DNA of 64,000 nucleotides from an uncultured Alphaproteobacteria bacterium (GTDB lineage Bacteria > Pseudomonadota > Alphaproteobacteria > RF32 > CAG-239): positions 32,651-96,650 of the forward strand of contig CALXWA010000005.1 of NCBI GenBank assembly GCA_944392275.1. Reading direction: 5' to 3'. The translations under genes and the position numbers were made by a program. The notes below the pieces were generated by a model. That model worked only from the letters and a program-made list of their open reading frames with translations. It did not search any database and was not told the DNA's origin. Below are positions 16,372 to 24,262 of the stretch, piece after piece; position 1 is the stretch's first letter; every line of letters starts with the position of its first letter.

Positions 16372-17304
16372 ATGTCAGGTGTTAAAATAATAAAGATTAA
16401 ATCTGAAGATGACGGAATGCGGCTAAACCGTTGGTTTTTGCGTGAATATCCGGGGCTGAGCTTGGCTAGACTGCAAAAACTTTTGCGGACAAAACAGATT
16501 AAGGTGGATGGAAAAAGGGCGGAGACCTCTACCAAACTTGTAGCCGGGCAGGAAATGAGACTGCCTCCTTTAGATAATGAAAAAATATCAGACGAGAGAC
16601 AGAGGTCTTCTTTTGAATATGACGAAAGTTATGTTTTGTCGTTAGTCTTGTATAAGAATAAGGATCTTATTGCCATAAACAAACCTTCCGGTTTGGCGGT
16701 ACAAGGCGGAAGCGGAACGGTTCGTCATGTTGATGGGATGTTAGATGCTTTGAAATTTGAGAATGACGAACGTCCTAAGTTGGTCCACCGGATTGATAAA
16801 GATACGAGCGGGGTATTGATTTTGGCAAGGAATCGAAAAAGTGCCGAGTTATTAACGAAGGCATTTCGAGAAAAAAATTTGCATAAAACTTATTTGGCTT
16901 TGGTCCGTGGTTGTCCATCTAAAAAAAGTGGTGAAATTAAAGCTCCGCTTGAAAAAAACGGAGAAAAAATGGCTGTTCTTCCCCAAGGAAAGCCGGCGGT
17001 TACGAGCTATCATGTTCTTGATGAGGTGGGGAAAAAATTTGCTTTGGTCGAGGCATCTCCTTTAACGGGAAGAACCCACCAAATTCGGGCTCATTTGGAA
17101 TATATCGGTTGCCCGATTGTGGGGGATAGCAAATATTTTGGTGAGAAAAGGGAGAGAATAGCTGGTCTGAAAGATAAACTTTATTTGCATGCATACAAAA
17201 TTGATTTATCGGAGATATATAATAAAAAGTTGGTTATCTCGGCTCCGGTGCCGGAGTATTTCCACGAAGCGTTTCAAACTTTAGGAATTGAGTTTAAGGA
17301 GTAA
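16372..17304 (+). CDS. rluC: RluA-family 23S rRNA pseudouridine synthase (RluC-like)
   Basis: The ATG at 16372 (310 aa) follows AAGGAG (16361-16366). An N-terminal S4 RNA-binding domain (MRLNRWFLREYPGLSLARLQKLLRTK region) precedes the catalytic domain with HRIDKDTSGVLILAR, its first Asp being the nucleophile, and GRTHQIRAHLEYIGCPIVGD. RluC modifies uridines 955, 2504 and 2580 in E. coli 23S rRNA. RluC is preferred over RluD from the S4 wording and overall similarity. The stop is 3 nt before the asmA start. Confidence 0.88.
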   Translation: MSGVKIIKIKSEDDGMRLNRWFLREYPGLSLARLQKLLRTKQIKVDGKRAETSTKLVAGQEMRLPPLDNEKISDERQRSSFEYDESYVLSLVLYKNKDLIAINKPSGLAVQGGSGTVRHVDGMLDALKFENDERPKLVHRIDKDTSGVLILARNRKSAELLTKAFREKNLHKTYLALVRGCPSKKSGEIKAPLEKNGEKMAVLPQGKPAVTSYHVLDEVGKKFALVEASPLTGRTHQIRAHLEYIGCPIVGDSKYFGEKRERIAGLKDKLYLHAYKIDLSEIYNKKLVISAPVPEYFHEAFQTLGIEFKE

Positions 17305-17307
17305 AAG

Positions 17308-19461
17308 ATGAGGATGGTCAAAAAATTTGCATCTGTTGTGTTTAGCCTGATTATTATCTTAGCTATCGGCGGATATGTTGCGGTCAGAAATTTTGATTTG
17401 AACAAATATAAATCCTATGCAACAGAATTGGTTGAACGAGAGTTGGGGCGAAAGTTAACCATTGCCGGAGATGCCAGTTTGGGTATTTCTTTGGTGCCGA
17501 CGATTATCATCAACGATGTTCAGTTATCTAATCCTTCTTGGGCTCAATTTGAAAATATGCTTTCGGTTGAACAAATTGAAGTTAAATTTGCTATTTTACC
17601 GTTGTTGCATAAGCAAATTGTGATTGATAAAATTAATTTAATTCGTCCTGAAATTTATTTGGAAAGAAGTGCTCAAGGGGAAAATAGCTGGAATTTTTCT
17701 TCGGCAGGTGCGTCCAGCTCAGCCTCTGCAGCGGCTCCGGCTCAAACAGCTGCGGTAGGCGACAATCTTCAAAACACTCTAACGGTTCAAAAATCGGTTG
17801 AGGCTAATCCGGCTGCGGCAATGTTGGCCGGTTTTGCGGCAAAGAGCGTTACCATTGAAAACGGATTGGTCCAATATTATGATGCCACCAACCAAGCCCA
17901 AAGCATTTTGCAAATTAATAATATTGCAATGCAGGCTCCTTCTGCAAATGAAGATATGAACGCTGATTTTGATGTGGTCTATAATCAAGAGGAGATAAAG
18001 GGCTCATTGCACTTGGGTTCTTTAAATATGTTGTTGGCAAATCAGGAACCTTATCCGTTTGATTTAACGACAACGGTTTTGGGGATTGATGCCGAGCTTA
18101 GCGGTAGTGTGGTTGATTTGATGAATGAGCCGCGTTATGCTTTTGAGGCTAATCTTTATAATCCGGCCGGAAATCAAAATGCACCGGAAACAACGTTGCA
18201 AGCTCTTGTGAACGGCGATACTCAAAAAGCCGAGGCAGAGATTAAGGTTTTGAATATTGTTAATAATTTGATTACCGGTACGGTTTCTGCTACCTGGAGT
18301 ACTAATGTTCCGCAAATTGGGGCGGTTTTGAAAAGTGATGTTCTGAACTTGCAAAACTTTCGTTCGGAGAGTAATTTTGCTTTGAATATGCCGTCTTTTG
18401 TTGCAGAAGCACAGGCCTTAGAATATGTTCCGGATAAGGCTATTCCCTATGCCTTGATGAAGCAAGTCAATGCTAATGTTGATCTTAGTGTTGGTAAATT
18501 GCAAATCAATCCGCAAATGCAGATGGAAAATGTGTCCGTTAAAGCGGATTTGAAAAATGGTTTGTTAAAAATTTCACCCTTAAAAGCTCAATTGGGTGGT
18601 GGTTCTTTGCAAGCCGACGCCGAAGTTAATGCCAGTCGAAAAACGGTTAATTTGAAAGCGGTTGGGCAAAACATTATTGTACAAAATGTTTATAGCGGTT
18701 TGTTGGCTCAGGGAGATAATTTTGGTATTGAAAAAGGCGGACGTTTTGATTTTGATATTAATCTTAGCGGTCAAGGGGCAACGTATCGGCAATTGGTCAA
18801 CAGTTTTAACGGCTCTGTCATTGGAATTGGCGGAGAATCAACCGTACAGACCGGAAAACTTCAGTTTATGGCGGGTAATTTTATTTCTCAATTATTATCG
18901 GCATTAAATATAGACCGGTCCAAGTATAAAAATGTTGATTTAACGTGTGCCGTCGTACGGGCCGATATTACCAACGGCAAAGCTCGTTTCCCTAAGGGAA
19001 TAGTTTTTAATGCTAAACAGTTATCCCTTGTGGCGGATGGAACTTTGGATTTAAATAATGACAAAATTGATTTTGCCGTTCGTCCGTTTTCTGGCAAGTT
19101 GGTTGATACAAACGTGGCACAAGCTTTAGCTTCTTTTGTTAAGATAGAAGGGACGCTTCAAGATCCTAAGGTAAGAATTAATGATAAGGAAGCCTTAAAA
19201 GCCCTTGTCGGGGTGGCAGCCTCGGGAGGTACGACGTATTTAGGGTCAAAACTGTTATTGGATGCGGATAATTCTCCTTGTTATACGGCTTTAATTGGTA
19301 CGCCCTATGCCTCTCGTTTCCCTAAGCCGACGGGCGTGAGTGCGGATACACAAGCTGTTTATAATGGGGCTGAGAAAGCCGTAGATAAAAGCTTGAATGA
19401 TCTGAAAGATGCGGCCAATGGTTTGTTGGATTCCGTTAAAGCTTTTGGCAAAAGAAAGTAA
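17308..19461 (+). CDS. asmA: AsmA-family inner-membrane/periplasmic protein
   Basis: 717 residues. N-terminal membrane anchor (VVFSLIIILAIGGYVAV), then the AsmA domain: VERELGRKLTIAGDASLGISLVPTIIINDVQLSNPSW, INLIRPEIYLERS. A C-terminal AsmA-like region around residues 500-600 includes FDFDINLSGQGATYRQLVNSFNGS. These long beta-rich groove proteins are linked to phospholipid transfer and outer-membrane assembly. An Ala/Gln-rich linker (about 137-175) interrupts the N-terminal domain. SD AAGGAG lies at the end of rluC, so translation is probably coupled. Confidence 0.9.
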   Translation: MRMVKKFASVVFSLIIILAIGGYVAVRNFDLNKYKSYATELVERELGRKLTIAGDASLGISLVPTIIINDVQLSNPSWAQFENMLSVEQIEVKFAILPLLHKQIVIDKINLIRPEIYLERSAQGENSWNFSSAGASSSASAAAPAQTAAVGDNLQNTLTVQKSVEANPAAAMLAGFAAKSVTIENGLVQYYDATNQAQSILQINNIAMQAPSANEDMNADFDVVYNQEEIKGSLHLGSLNMLLANQEPYPFDLTTTVLGIDAELSGSVVDLMNEPRYAFEANLYNPAGNQNAPETTLQALVNGDTQKAEAEIKVLNIVNNLITGTVSATWSTNVPQIGAVLKSDVLNLQNFRSESNFALNMPSFVAEAQALEYVPDKAIPYALMKQVNANVDLSVGKLQINPQMQMENVSVKADLKNGLLKISPLKAQLGGGSLQADAEVNASRKTVNLKAVGQNIIVQNVYSGLLAQGDNFGIEKGGRFDFDINLSGQGATYRQLVNSFNGSVIGIGGESTVQTGKLQFMAGNFISQLLSALNIDRSKYKNVDLTCAVVRADITNGKARFPKGIVFNAKQLSLVADGTLDLNNDKIDFAVRPFSGKLVDTNVAQALASFVKIEGTLQDPKVRINDKEALKALVGVAASGGTTYLGSKLLLDADNSPCYTALIGTPYASRFPKPTGVSADTQAVYNGAEKAVDKSLNDLKDAANGLLDSVKAFGKRK

Positions 19462-19467
19462 GCTACT

Positions 19468-19968
19468 ATGATTGAAGACTTGCAGAAAATGTTAAAGGAA
19501 ATTCCGGAACAAAGATCGCTTATTTTGGATAAGTTGGTGGAATTTTCTTTAACGGATATGATGTTGTTTTGGGGACAGAACAAAGAATTGGTTGCACAGC
19601 AAGAAAAAATTTGGGGTCCTTTGTTGCAATGGGTTGAACAAGAGTTTGATACCAAATTAAAGACAACACAAAATTTAGATGTGCCGGAACAAGATCAAAA
19701 GTTGGCGTATCGTCTTAATTTTGAGTTGCAAAAATTATCTGATCGACAATTGGTTGCTTTTTATGCCATGGCTTTACGCACCCGGTCGGTTTTGTTGGCA
19801 TTGGCTTTTGTTAAGGGGAAAATTAATGCTCAAGAGGCTTTTCAAGCTGCCGCGTTAGAGGAAATTTGGCAGGCCGAAAAATGGGGCAAGGATGAAGAAG
19901 CCGAAAGCCGGCGTCAAACAATGCGGCAAGAACTGGAAGAAATTCAGGACTTTTTGTATCATGAATGA
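19468..19968 (+). CDS. ATP12-family F1-ATPase assembly protein, lacking the N-terminal domain
   Basis: 166 residues that align by eye to the C-terminal helical domain of ATP12 chaperones: LTDMMLFWGQNKELVAQQEKIWGPLLQWVEQEFDT, then LSDRQLVAFYAMALRTRSVLLALAFVKGKINAQEAFQAA, and LEEIWQAEKWGKDEEAESRR. Typical alphaproteobacterial ATP12 is ~230-260 residues with an N-terminal beta domain (the part that begins KRFYK in many members); here that domain is absent and the upstream DNA is asmA. ATP12 binds the F1 alpha subunit before assembly. The truncated form may be functional or degenerating. Followed by acyP with 8-nt overlap. Confidence 0.75.
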   Translation: MIEDLQKMLKEIPEQRSLILDKLVEFSLTDMMLFWGQNKELVAQQEKIWGPLLQWVEQEFDTKLKTTQNLDVPEQDQKLAYRLNFELQKLSDRQLVAFYAMALRTRSVLLALAFVKGKINAQEAFQAAALEEIWQAEKWGKDEEAESRRQTMRQELEEIQDFLYHE

Positions 19969-20257
19969 GAAAAAAGAGGTCTATATTAAGATTAAGGGGC
20001 GGGTGCAAGGCATTGGTTTTCGCCGTTGGGCCGTCAGCAAAGCCGAAGAGATTGGAGAAATCTCCGGTTGGGTTACAAATGCGGTGGATGGTAGTGTTGA
20101 GATACGCATGAGCGGTCCGGAAAAAAATTTGGATGAAATGATTTTGGCTTGCCATAAGGGACCCATGTTTGCCCGTGTTGATAAGGTTGAATTTGTCGTC
20201 GGGCGGATTAGCTCCTTTTTGCCTCCGGTTACGGAAGGTGTTTTTCGGAGAGTGTAA
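19961..20257 (+). CDS. acyP: Acylphosphatase
   Basis: The ATG at 19961 gives 98 residues, the normal size. Active-site motif GRVQGIGFRRWA (Arg of VQGxxFR) and GWVTNAVDGSVEI (catalytic Asn) are intact. The enzyme hydrolyses acyl phosphates such as 1,3-bisphosphoglycerate or carbamoyl phosphate in the cytoplasm. The start overlaps the end of the ATP12 gene. Confidence 0.95.
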   Translation: MNEKKEVYIKIKGRVQGIGFRRWAVSKAEEIGEISGWVTNAVDGSVEIRMSGPEKNLDEMILACHKGPMFARVDKVEFVVGRISSFLPPVTEGVFRRV

Positions 20258-20339
20258 GCGGATTATATAGCCCAATTTACTAATTGTTTTTTGCGGTTTG
20301 TTTCTTACTTTAAAAATGTCAATTTTTAAGGAGGAAGAA

Positions 20340-20651
20340 ATGCTTGTCGAAAAAAGTAAAGAAAATTTGGCTCGTTGCCAATGTATGGAATGTCCGTCTT
20401 ATTCCATGGGGTGCAAAATTAAAAATTTTCCCGAAAATATGATTAAATTAATGGGGGATTTGGATAATGTGGAACATTATGAAAAGATGTTCTGTGCTTT
20501 TGGGAAAAGTCATTGTATTGCTGAAGATAAGGGATGTTTGTGTGAGACTTGTCCGGTCTATAATGAATATGATTTGCATCGGGAGGAGTATTGCATGAAA
20601 GATGGTGGCAAAATCTCTCGAGGTTGTTGGACGGATGTTGAAAAAAATTGA
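20340..20651 (+). CDS. Cys-rich DUF2769-like protein
   Basis: The ATG at 20340 is set by a strong SD (AAGGAGGA, 20328-20335), giving 103 residues. The Cys pattern CQCMECPSYSMGCK ... MFCAFGKSHC ... GCLCETCPVYNEYDL ... YCMKDG, with paired CxCxxCP motifs about 60 residues apart, resembles the DUF2769 family, known mainly from anaerobes and archaea. It suggests binding of zinc or an iron-sulfur cluster in the cytoplasm. Family call is by pattern; function unknown. Confidence 0.75.
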   Translation: MLVEKSKENLARCQCMECPSYSMGCKIKNFPENMIKLMGDLDNVEHYEKMFCAFGKSHCIAEDKGCLCETCPVYNEYDLHREEYCMKDGGKISRGCWTDVEKN

Positions 20652-20702
20652 AGTGAAGCTTATTCCTTTTTTGTAAAATAATTTTTATGAAAGTGTGTGG
20701 CT

Positions 20703-21269
20703 ATGAAGATTCAAAATTCTGAAAATCTAGAGCCGCAGACAATTATGCAAGCCTTTCGGATTGCCAGCAAGAAAGCTGGAAACACGTTTGATAATGATGT
20801 TAAGATTAAAGCTTATGACAAAGTGATTAGCTTTTGTTCTCGCAGAGTTTCTTGTTCTAGAGACAAAAGTCTGAAAACCAGAACGGTTTTGGGATGGGCT
20901 TATCAGAATATGGCTAATGCTTATTTTGATCAAAAGCTCTTTGATGAGGCTTCGCTGTATTTTTATGAAGCCTTTGAAACGACCCCTTCCTTAAAAGAAA
21001 AAGTAAAGATTTTGCAAAAACTGGTTTTATTAAGAGCAAACGGACAACAAAATTCCGGTTTGCAGAAATTGATTAATCTAACGGAGGCGACCATGACGAT
21101 GCTTGAAAAAGATGAAAATTCCTTACAGGAGCGGTGCGAAAACGTTTTGGCTTTGTGCCAAAGTCTGATGGCATTGTATAAGCTTAATCATGATGAAAAA
21201 AACTTGCGAAGAATAAAGGCTTTGCATAGTAAAACATTGGAAGTGGCCGAAAAATTAAAAGAACACTAA
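20703..21269 (+). CDS. Helical TPR-like hypothetical protein (188 aa)
   Basis: All-helical soluble protein with tetratricopeptide-like spacing: TVLGWAYQNMANAYFDQKLFDEASLYFYEAFETTP is a fair TPR pair near residues 60-95. The C-terminal half is further amphipathic helix. No signal peptide. ATG 20703 is preferred over an in-frame GTG 6 nt upstream. A long perfect inverted repeat follows. Presumably a protein-protein interaction module; no function can be given. Confidence 0.65.
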   Translation: MKIQNSENLEPQTIMQAFRIASKKAGNTFDNDVKIKAYDKVISFCSRRVSCSRDKSLKTRTVLGWAYQNMANAYFDQKLFDEASLYFYEAFETTPSLKEKVKILQKLVLLRANGQQNSGLQKLINLTEATMTMLEKDENSLQERCENVLALCQSLMALYKLNHDEKNLRRIKALHSKTLEVAEKLKEH

Positions 21270-21280
21270 GAAAGGTAAAT

Positions 21281-21321
21281 GTAAAGAAACAGCCTACTGT
21301 TAATGCAGGCTGTTTCTTTAC
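21281..21321 (+). terminator. Perfect 15-bp inverted repeat, probable terminator
   Basis: GTAAAGAAACAGCCT pairs with AGGCTGTTTCTTTAC around an 11-nt loop. The T-run is interrupted (TTTCTTTA), so it could also be an mRNA 3'-protective stem. Confidence 0.65.
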
Positions 21322-21395
21322 GTGATAATTAAAAACATAAAGCATATCAAGAAACAATACTATAACAAATTTTGTCTCATTAGTATTTTAGTAGA

Positions 21396-21424
21396 TTGAC
21401 ACAATTAAAAAAATCGATTAGACT
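21396..21424 (+). promoter_or_regulatory. Strong sigma70-type promoter of the BspA-like gene
   Basis: Perfect -35 TTGACA (21396-21401), 17-bp spacer, -10 TAGACT (21419-21424). Start expected about 21430, exactly where the leader helix begins. Confidence 0.75.
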
Positions 21425-21428
21425 AGAT

Positions 21429-21541
21429 GTGTAATGTGCGGAAAGATAAAAGCTGCCCATATATCACACACATACACATATACATCTATTACAGCTTTTA
21501 TAAGGTTTCAACGCCATTGAAATTTCTTTCCGCCATTACAC
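21429..21541 (+). ncRNA. Structured 5' leader: predicted three-way junction
   Basis: Three nested helices are visible. The closing helix P1 pairs GTGTAATG + GCGGAAAG (21429-21436, 21438-21445, one bulged T) with CTTTCCGC + CATTACAC (21526-21541), 16 bp. P2 pairs ATAAAAGCTG (21446-21455) with CAGCTTTTAT (21492-21501), 10 bp, around a 36-nt CA/TA-rich loop. P3 pairs TTTCAA with TTGAAA (21506-21522), 6 bp. The SD (GGAGGA, 21557) lies 15 nt beyond P1. It resembles a cis-regulatory RNA, but I match it to no known riboswitch; a free small RNA or mobile palindrome are alternatives. Confidence 0.65.
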
Positions 21542-21568
21542 CGGTTAAGGATTGTGGAGGACGGTGTC

Positions 21569-24118
21569 ATGCAGAAGCGGATCTTAGGGTTGATAGGAAT
21601 CATCGTTTTATGGTCAAATTTAGCCGAGGCAGCTATAGCTTTTTTACCCCGATATACGGGGGATATCAGTTCTCGGTTTAATAATGCGGATATTAACATT
21701 TCTAATAAGTTAAGCTGTTCGCAAAAGGGAATGTATGACAAGCCGACCGATCCGTGCCAAGTATGCCAAGGAGAGGTGGGGAATTGTTGTGCCTCTATTT
21801 CTTGCAGTACCACTTCAGAATGTTATCAATATAGTGAAGCTGATGCCTCCCAATATACCTGTAGTGACAGTTGTACGGATGGCAACGGCACCCATTATAA
21901 AACCTGTAAGTATCGCTTAACCTGTGCGGATGTTAATGCCTTAACCACAGAGGAGGCAAGCCCGTATATAGGAGCGGGATTTTATTGTTCCCAAACCCAA
22001 ACGACCTGTACGATTTTAAATGGAACAACACTTGGTCCTTGTACGCAAACACCCATTTCAATCGGAGGAGAATTGGTCGGAGGTGTGACCACGGGCGGTT
22101 CTTTGGGAGGTCTTACGTCGGGAGGAAGTTCGTCGCAACAGAGCGTGACATGCTATACTTGCATGTGTCCGGAAGGGACGTATAGTACCCTTCAGGAAGG
22201 GCAAGAGTGTAGAGTTAGTCACCAAGTTGGGGGTATGAAATGTTATACCTGTGAGGAGAAAGAACTTTGTCCTGTAGGAACGTATGGGGAAAACTGTGCA
22301 AAATGTCCGGTAGGGAGTTATAGTAGCACGGAAGGAGCAGAAAGTTGTAAAGGCTGTCCGGCGGGGTATAGTTCCAAGACCGGGATAACGGGAGCCACCA
22401 GTCAGGAGGCGGCCTGTGAGATTTGTCCGGAAGGGACGTATAAGACCAATATTGGTGCGGGGAGCTGTACCGCATGCCCGACCGGGTATACGCCGATATC
22501 CGGAGTAACGGGAGCGAGCAGTGTTGCACAAGCTTGTACAAGGTCTTGTGTTCCGTGTAGTTCAACAAGTTATCCGTTAAGTAGTTGTCCGGCTCATGCG
22601 GTGTGTGAAAGTTGTACCCCACAATATTGTGATGATAGCACAAAATCTTATAAAATAACTTCTTGTGAAGAGGGGTATGCTCCATCAGGGAATGCTTGTG
22701 TGGATGAGGCGATACAATTTGTTGTGGATACTAGTTTGAATAAGTTGTTGTCCTTTACGATTGCTTCTAACACATCAAACAAAAACGTAGATATTGATTG
22801 GGGAGACGGGGTAAGAGAAAATTATCAAGGTACCAGACAGAGCGTTAGCCATACCTATGTCGATAAAGGAAACTATACAGTCACCATAACCGGTAATCTT
22901 TCAGAAATGGGAAAAATAAGCACAACAAATGTTGTTGCATTAAAACAATTAAATCTTTCAACGGTCAAGACTTTTTTTCAGACTTTTTATGGTCAAAAAA
23001 ATCTGACGGGAACCATCCCCGAGTTACCAGCTGGCTTGACTAGTGGATATAGTATGTTCTATGGTTGTAGCGGGTTGACGGGAACCATACCGGTATTACC
23101 GGATAGCTTGACCGATGGAAGGTATATGTTCAATGGTTGTAGCAAGTTGACGGGAAATATCCCCGAGTTACCGACGGGCTTGACCGATGGAAGGTATATG
23201 TTCAATGGTTGTAGCGGGTTGACGGGAACCATACCGGATTTACCGGATAGCTTGACCGATGGAAGCTATATGTTCTCTGGTTGTAGCGGGTTGACGGGAA
23301 CCATACCGGTATTACCGGATAGCTTGACCGATGGAAGCAATATGTTCTATGGTTGTAGCGGGTTGACGGGAACCATACCGGTATTACCGGATCGCTTGAC
23401 GGATGGAAGCTTTATGTTCAATGGTTGTAGCAAGTTGACGGGAAATATCCCTGCCTTAGCGGATAGCTTGACTGATGGAACTTATATGTTCAATGGTTGT
23501 AGCGGGTTGACGGGAACCATACCGGTATTACCGGATAGCTTGACCGATGGAAATGGTATGTTCTCTGGTTGTAGAAAGTTGACGGGAAATATCCCCGAGT
23601 TACCGACGGGCTTGGCCGATGGAAGCTTTATGTTCAATGGTTGTAGCGGGTTGACGGGAACCATACCGGATTTATCGTATCGCTTGCAAAATGTAGAGTT
23701 TATGTTCCGCGATTGTAGCGGATTGACGGGAACCATACCGGATTTACCGGATCGCTTGACCGATGGAAATAGTATGTTCTCTGGTTGTAGCGGATTGACG
23801 GGAACCATCCCCGAGTTACCAGCTGGCTTGACTAGTGGATATCGTATGTTCAATGGTTGTAGCGGGTTGACGGGAACTATCCCCGAGTTACCAGCTGGCT
23901 TGACTAGTGGAAATAGTATGTTCTATGGTTGTAGCGGGTTGACGGGAACTATCCCCGAGTTACCGACGGGCTTGACCGATGGAAGCTTTATGTTCTCTAG
24001 TTGTAGCGGATTGACGGGACAGACACCGATAAAACCATCCGGGTTGACTTCTTATTCAGATATGTTTTCTGGTACGAGAGTGACCAATGATGGCTCTTGG
24101 CCGGGTAGTGCTTGGTAA
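21569..24118 (+). CDS. BspA-like leucine-rich-repeat surface protein with Cys-rich and PKD-like domains
   Basis: ATG 21569 follows GGAGGA and gives 849 residues. In order: signal peptide (LGLIGIIVLWSNLAEA); a Cys-rich N-terminal region; GCC2/GCC3 (ephrin-receptor-like) Cys repeats around residues 200-330 (CPVGSYSSTEGAESC, CPEGTYKTNIGAGSC); a PKD/surface-type beta domain near 375-430 (VDIDWGDGVREN ... HTYVDKGNYTVTITG); and fifteen 24-residue repeats, residues 477-836, consensus SGLTGTIPxLPDSLTDGxxMFxGC. The repeats are of the BspA/DUF285 type found on surface adhesins of gut and oral microbes. No C-terminal anchor is obvious, so anchoring or secretion route is unknown. Own promoter, structured leader and terminator. 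Confidence 0.85.
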   Translation: MQKRILGLIGIIVLWSNLAEAAIAFLPRYTGDISSRFNNADINISNKLSCSQKGMYDKPTDPCQVCQGEVGNCCASISCSTTSECYQYSEADASQYTCSDSCTDGNGTHYKTCKYRLTCADVNALTTEEASPYIGAGFYCSQTQTTCTILNGTTLGPCTQTPISIGGELVGGVTTGGSLGGLTSGGSSSQQSVTCYTCMCPEGTYSTLQEGQECRVSHQVGGMKCYTCEEKELCPVGTYGENCAKCPVGSYSSTEGAESCKGCPAGYSSKTGITGATSQEAACEICPEGTYKTNIGAGSCTACPTGYTPISGVTGASSVAQACTRSCVPCSSTSYPLSSCPAHAVCESCTPQYCDDSTKSYKITSCEEGYAPSGNACVDEAIQFVVDTSLNKLLSFTIASNTSNKNVDIDWGDGVRENYQGTRQSVSHTYVDKGNYTVTITGNLSEMGKISTTNVVALKQLNLSTVKTFFQTFYGQKNLTGTIPELPAGLTSGYSMFYGCSGLTGTIPVLPDSLTDGRYMFNGCSKLTGNIPELPTGLTDGRYMFNGCSGLTGTIPDLPDSLTDGSYMFSGCSGLTGTIPVLPDSLTDGSNMFYGCSGLTGTIPVLPDRLTDGSFMFNGCSKLTGNIPALADSLTDGTYMFNGCSGLTGTIPVLPDSLTDGNGMFSGCRKLTGNIPELPTGLADGSFMFNGCSGLTGTIPDLSYRLQNVEFMFRDCSGLTGTIPDLPDRLTDGNSMFSGCSGLTGTIPELPAGLTSGYRMFNGCSGLTGTIPELPAGLTSGNSMFYGCSGLTGTIPELPTGLTDGSFMFSSCSGLTGQTPIKPSGLTSYSDMFSGTRVTNDGSWPGSAW
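22997..24076 (+). repeat. Fifteen tandem 72-bp coding repeats
   Basis: Exactly 15 x 72 bp, in frame, each encoding one 24-residue unit. Units fall into sub-types: TGTIPVLPDSLTDG, TGNIPELPTGLTDG and TGTIPELPAGLTSG forms are reused in scattered order, and long stretches are identical at the DNA level. Unit 10 (LSYRLQNVEF) and unit 15 are degenerate. This invites unequal recombination and copy-number change. Confidence 0.95.
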
Positions 24119-24140
24119 TTGGTGTTGCAAAACGTAGGGG

Positions 24141-24177
24141 AAAAGCCCTTGGTAAAGATGCCAAGGGCTTTTTTTTG
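24141..24177 (+). terminator. Intrinsic terminator of the BspA-like gene
   Basis: AAAAGCCCTTGG / CCAAGGGCTTTT, 12-bp perfect stem, 8-nt loop, T8 tract. Confidence 0.95.
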
Positions 24178-24188
24178 ACAAAAAAATA

Positions 24189-24217
24189 TTGACAAAATAA
24201 TGCGAATGCGGTATTTA
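24189..24217 (+). promoter_or_regulatory. Probable promoter
   Basis: TTGACA (24189-24194), 17-bp spacer, TATTTA (24212-24217). A second TTGACA lies 14 bp upstream at 24175, inside the preceding terminator T-tract. Confidence 0.5.
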
Positions 24218-24262
24218 AAAGAAAGTTTGTATTTTATGTAACTTTTGATAAAGAAGGCAAAA

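Noticed and set aside
23482..23853. Antisense open frame over the repeats
   Set aside because: It exists only because the codon pattern of the repeat lacks stops on the other strand; no SD or start context.
22997..24076. Regular 72-bp repeats as a CRISPR array or tandem satellite
   Set aside because: No unique spacers; repeats are contiguous, in frame and encode a leucine-rich-repeat protein.
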